A stretch of 7,762 bases of DNA from Bacteroidales bacterium (GTDB lineage: Bacteria; Bacteroidota; Bacteroidia; Bacteroidales; UBA932): NCBI GenBank assembly GCA_013335275.1, contig JAAXVX010000062.1, positions 1-7,762 on the forward strand. Direction: 5' to 3'. The notes beneath the pieces were generated by a model. That model saw only the letters and a list, made by a program, of their open reading frames with translations. It was not told the origin of the DNA and did no database searches. Of this stretch, positions 5,890 through 7,762 are shown one piece after another (the stretch's first letter is position 1; every line of letters begins with the position of its first letter). Position numbers and translations under genes: made by a program.

Positions 5890-7630
5890 GGCCAATCTCC
5901 TTATTTAATTGTTCCAGATAATTATTAAACTCTGTGCTTTTGTATTCGGAATAGTTCATCTGACGCATAATGTTGATAAGCTTTTTGTAAAAGTTACCAC
6001 ACTCTTCAAAACCATCAAATTCAAAGTCTGTATTGCAAATATCAATAACCAGTTCGTACATCATTTTTTGCCTTTCAAGCGGTGTTGACTGGTCAATTTT
6101 ATCGTAAGCATCCTGCTGGAGAATAATAAAGTCAAGAAGTTCGGATTTCCAGTATCTTGTGTGATAATCAATCGGAACACCGTCATCCCCGAGGATATTA
6201 ATCTGGTCGTATGCCTCTTTTCCCCTTAGGGCTATATTCTTTCCCTTTAATACTTTTTCTACCCAGTCCGGGCTAATCCTTTTCTGCAAATCTTCAATGA
6301 TTTCGGGATATTCAAGATATTTAGAATAAGAATCAATTGGGTCAACGGCCGGATATCTTTTCTTGTCTGCACGGTTTTGGGAAAGTGCATAAAAACATCT
6401 TGCGGCTTTCTTGGTAGACTCCGTAACCGGCTCTTTAAGGTTACCGCCCGCAGGAGATACAGTTCCGATAAATGTAACAGATCCGGTATTTCCATTATTC
6501 AGGTTAACAATACCTGCTCTTGCGTAGAAACTGGAAATGATTGCCGGCAGGTCCATTGGAAATGCGTCTGCTCCCGGAAGCTCTTCCATACGATTTGACA
6601 TTTCACGGAGTGCTTGTGCCCAACGGGAAGTAGAGTCTGCCAAAAGCAATACTTTATGACCCATTGAACGGTAATACTCGCCTATTGTCATAGCTGTATA
6701 TACAGATGCTTCGCGTGCAGCAACAGGCATGTTGGATGTGTTGCATATGATTGTAGTCCGCTCCATGAGCTTCCTGCCTGTTCTGGGGTCAATAAGTTCC
6801 GGAAATTCGGTGAAAGTTTCAACCACTTCGTTTGCCCGCTCTCCGCATGCGGCTATTATAATAACATCGGCATCGGCCTGTTTTGATATTGCGTGCTGAA
6901 GAACAGTTTTACCGCATCCGAACGGGCCGGGAATAAATCCGGTTCCACCTTCTGCGATTGGGTTGAATGTGTCAATTGTTCTCACACCGGTCTCCATAAT
7001 CCTGAAAGGCCTGGGTTTGTCGTTATATGCAGTGATAGCAACCTTAACCGGCCACTTCTGCATCATAGTTATTGTATGTTCCTGTCCCTCTTCGCCGGTG
7101 ACAACGGCTAAAGTGTCGGTTACCTTGTATTCGCCTGCCGGAGCAATCGTTTTAACGGTATATTCTCCTTTGAAGGCGAAAGGAACCATAATTTTATGTG
7201 ATAACCATCCTTCAAGAACCTCTCCGAGCCAGTCAGCAGCAATTACCCTGTCGCCCGGTTTAGCCATTGGCGTGAATTTCCATAGCTTATCCAGGTCCAG
7301 CGGCTCTGTATGTTCACCTCTTGTAAGGAACACACCTTTCATTGTTTCAAGGTTGTTCTGGAGGCCGTCATAGTTGCTCGAAAGAATTCCCGGGCCAAGT
7401 GCTACCTCAAGCATGTGCCCCTGAAACTCGGCTTCATGATCTACTTTTAAACCGCGGGTGCTTTCATAAACCTGTACGAACACATTTTTACCGGTAACTT
7501 TTATTACCTCTGCCATCAGTTTGGTACCATCAAGGTCAATATAGCAGATTTCATTCTGGGAAACAGGACCATCAACCTCGATTGTCACAAGGTTGGCTAT
7601 GATCCCCTTTACTTTTCCTCTGGTTTTCAT
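5879..7630 (-). CDS. ntpA: V/A-type ATPase subunit A (catalytic)
   Basis: The 583-residue protein is the catalytic subunit of the A3B3 head, which hydrolyses or makes ATP. In order it has an N-terminal beta-barrel (about 1-70), the 'bulge' or non-homologous region that is a mark of A subunits (about 110-190), the nucleotide-binding domain (about 215-440) and a helical C-terminal domain. Visible motifs are the Walker A GPFGCGKT (235-242, Lys241/Thr242), CGER with the catalytic Glu264, SNMPVAAREASVYT (299-312), and the Walker B LLLADSTSRWAQALRE (328-343, Asp332). The GTVSPAGGNLKEPVTES region (389-405) and SYSKYLEYPE resemble the Chlamydia/Borrelia/Bacteroides branch rather than the Thermus/archaeal one. 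The Walker A cysteine (Cys239) and Cys544 in ECGNFYKK are noted separately as a possible redox pair. The ATG lies 6 bases after the DUF2764-like gene with no Shine-Dalgarno sequence. The 3' end overlaps ntpB by 11 bases and supplies its ribosome binding site. Confidence 0.97.
   Translation of the reverse strand: MKTRGKVKGIIANLVTIEVDGPVSQNEICYIDLDGTKLMAEVIKVTGKNVFVQVYESTRGLKVDHEAEFQGHMLEVALGPGILSSNYDGLQNNLETMKGVFLTRGEHTEPLDLDKLWKFTPMAKPGDRVIAADWLGEVLEGWLSHKIMVPFAFKGEYTVKTIAPAGEYKVTDTLAVVTGEEGQEHTITMMQKWPVKVAITAYNDKPRPFRIMETGVRTIDTFNPIAEGGTGFIPGPFGCGKTVLQHAISKQADADVIIIAACGERANEVVETFTEFPELIDPRTGRKLMERTTIICNTSNMPVAAREASVYTAMTIGEYYRSMGHKVLLLADSTSRWAQALREMSNRMEELPGADAFPMDLPAIISSFYARAGIVNLNNGNTGSVTFIGTVSPAGGNLKEPVTESTKKAARCFYALSQNRADKKRYPAVDPIDSYSKYLEYPEIIEDLQKRISPDWVEKVLKGKNIALRGKEAYDQINILGDDGVPIDYHTRYWKSELLDFIILQQDAYDKIDQSTPLERQKMMYELVIDICNTDFEFDGFEECGNFYKKLINIMRQMNYSEYKSTEFNNYLEQLNKEIGHGK
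5897..5902 (-). promoter_or_regulatory. Shine-Dalgarno sequence for ntpB inside the 3' end of ntpA
   Basis: The minus strand reads AAGGAG, 7 bases before the ATG at 5889, within the last codons of ntpA. It is a near-optimal ribosome binding site and decides between the two possible ntpB starts. Confidence 0.7.
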
Positions 7631-7636
7631 ATATAA

Positions 7637-7762
7637 TTAATTATTTGTCTCTTTTTCGCTCTCTTCTTTCTTGTATGACCCTCTGACATCTTCAACAAGT
7701 TCTTTGAAGAGCAGCGCTCCCTGTTTTTTATCCAGTGTATCCCATCTGTTTATGATAAGAAG
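7637..7762 (-). CDS. C-terminal end of a DUF2764-like V-type ATPase operon protein (partial)
   Basis: An open frame enters from the right edge and ends at TAA (7639-7637), giving the last 41 residues: LLIINRWDTLDKKQGALLFK, then ELVEDVRGSYKKEESEKETNN. The RWDxLDxxxGxxLFxxLVxxVRG pattern looks like the C-terminus of DUF2764 proteins, which lie immediately before ntpA in Bacteroides-type V-ATPase operons. The matching gene in Chlamydia and Borrelia is an uncharacterised neighbour of atpA. Its position between subunits E and A suggests the job of the archaeal C subunit (the linker between shaft and ring), but I infer that from location. The charged, lysine- and glutamate-rich tail is probably disordered. 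The stop lies 6 bases before ntpA. The family assignment rests on a short fragment and on gene order; the reading frame itself is convincing. Confidence 0.65.
   Translation of the reverse strand, partial: LLIINRWDTLDKKQGALLFKELVEDVRGSYKKEESEKETNN

Noticed and set aside
5887..5895. TTG start for ntpB at 5895, adding two residues
   Set aside because: It would leave one base between AAGGAG and the start codon; the ATG at 5889 has 7-base spacing and gives the normal N-terminus.
6259..6495. Minus-strand 78-codon frame within ntpA
   Set aside because: It is an out-of-frame shadow of the conserved ntpA coding sequence, with no family signature.
6963..7373. Plus-strand 136-codon frame opposite ntpA
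   Set aside because: It is antisense to the conserved ntpA; its hydrophobic composition follows from the codons of the opposite strand.
7631..7645. AT-rich near-repeat (taattaattat) between the DUF2764-like gene and ntpA
   Set aside because: It is too short and simple in composition to call an operator or repeat.
1..7762. Novel defence, mobile or regulatory system hidden in the window
   Set aside because: The whole window is covered by conserved housekeeping genes on one strand with no unexplained gap over 100 bases, no direct-repeat array and no integrase or transposase signature.

Overview
The window is ordinary-looking chromosomal DNA, most likely from a member of the Bacteroidota (probably Bacteroidales). 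I base this on the gene order, the protein signatures, the mostly Shine-Dalgarno-free starts, and a possible Bacteroides-type -7 promoter element. Every supported gene lies on the minus strand, so the window reads biologically from right to left. Coding density is very high. No gap exceeds 100 bases, and I see no tRNA, rRNA, mobile element, CRISPR array or plus-strand gene.

Positions 7762 to 1660 carry most of a bacterial V/A-type (rotary) ATPase operon. In transcription order it holds the 3' end of a DUF2764-like gene, then ntpA (catalytic), ntpB (regulatory, non-catalytic), ntpD (central stalk), ntpI (membrane stator, the 'a' subunit) and ntpK (membrane rotor ring). Spacers run from overlaps (A/B by 11 bases, D/I by 4) to 43 bases (I/K). 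This is the compact order known from Chlamydia, Borrelia and Bacteroides (E, unknown/DUF2764, A, B, D, I, K). It has no F subunit gene next to D. The K subunit keeps all five side-chain ligands known to bind Na+ in the Enterococcus hirae ring, so the machine is probably sodium-coupled.

A strong hairpin with a T-tract (1597-1648) ends the ATPase operon. Immediately after it lies a candidate Bacteroides -7 element, then a second unit: a phosphoglucosamine mutase-like gene (glmM, 1570-176) and, 2 bases after its stop, the start of a NamZ/DUF1343-like gene (173 to beyond position 1). NamZ is an exo-N-acetylmuramidase family, so the pair points to amino-sugar or peptidoglycan metabolism: one gene making glucosamine-1-phosphate, the other possibly recovering MurNAc from wall fragments.

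Two start sites were moved from the longest reading frame. ntpB and glmM both have in-frame upstream TTG codons, but the downstream ATG codons are better supported. I found no convincing undescribed system. The most interesting points are the predicted Na+ site, a cysteine pair in NtpA resembling the redox switch of eukaryotic V-ATPases, Shine-Dalgarno sequences limited to the two genes whose starts lie inside the preceding gene, and the terminator abutting a possible promoter.
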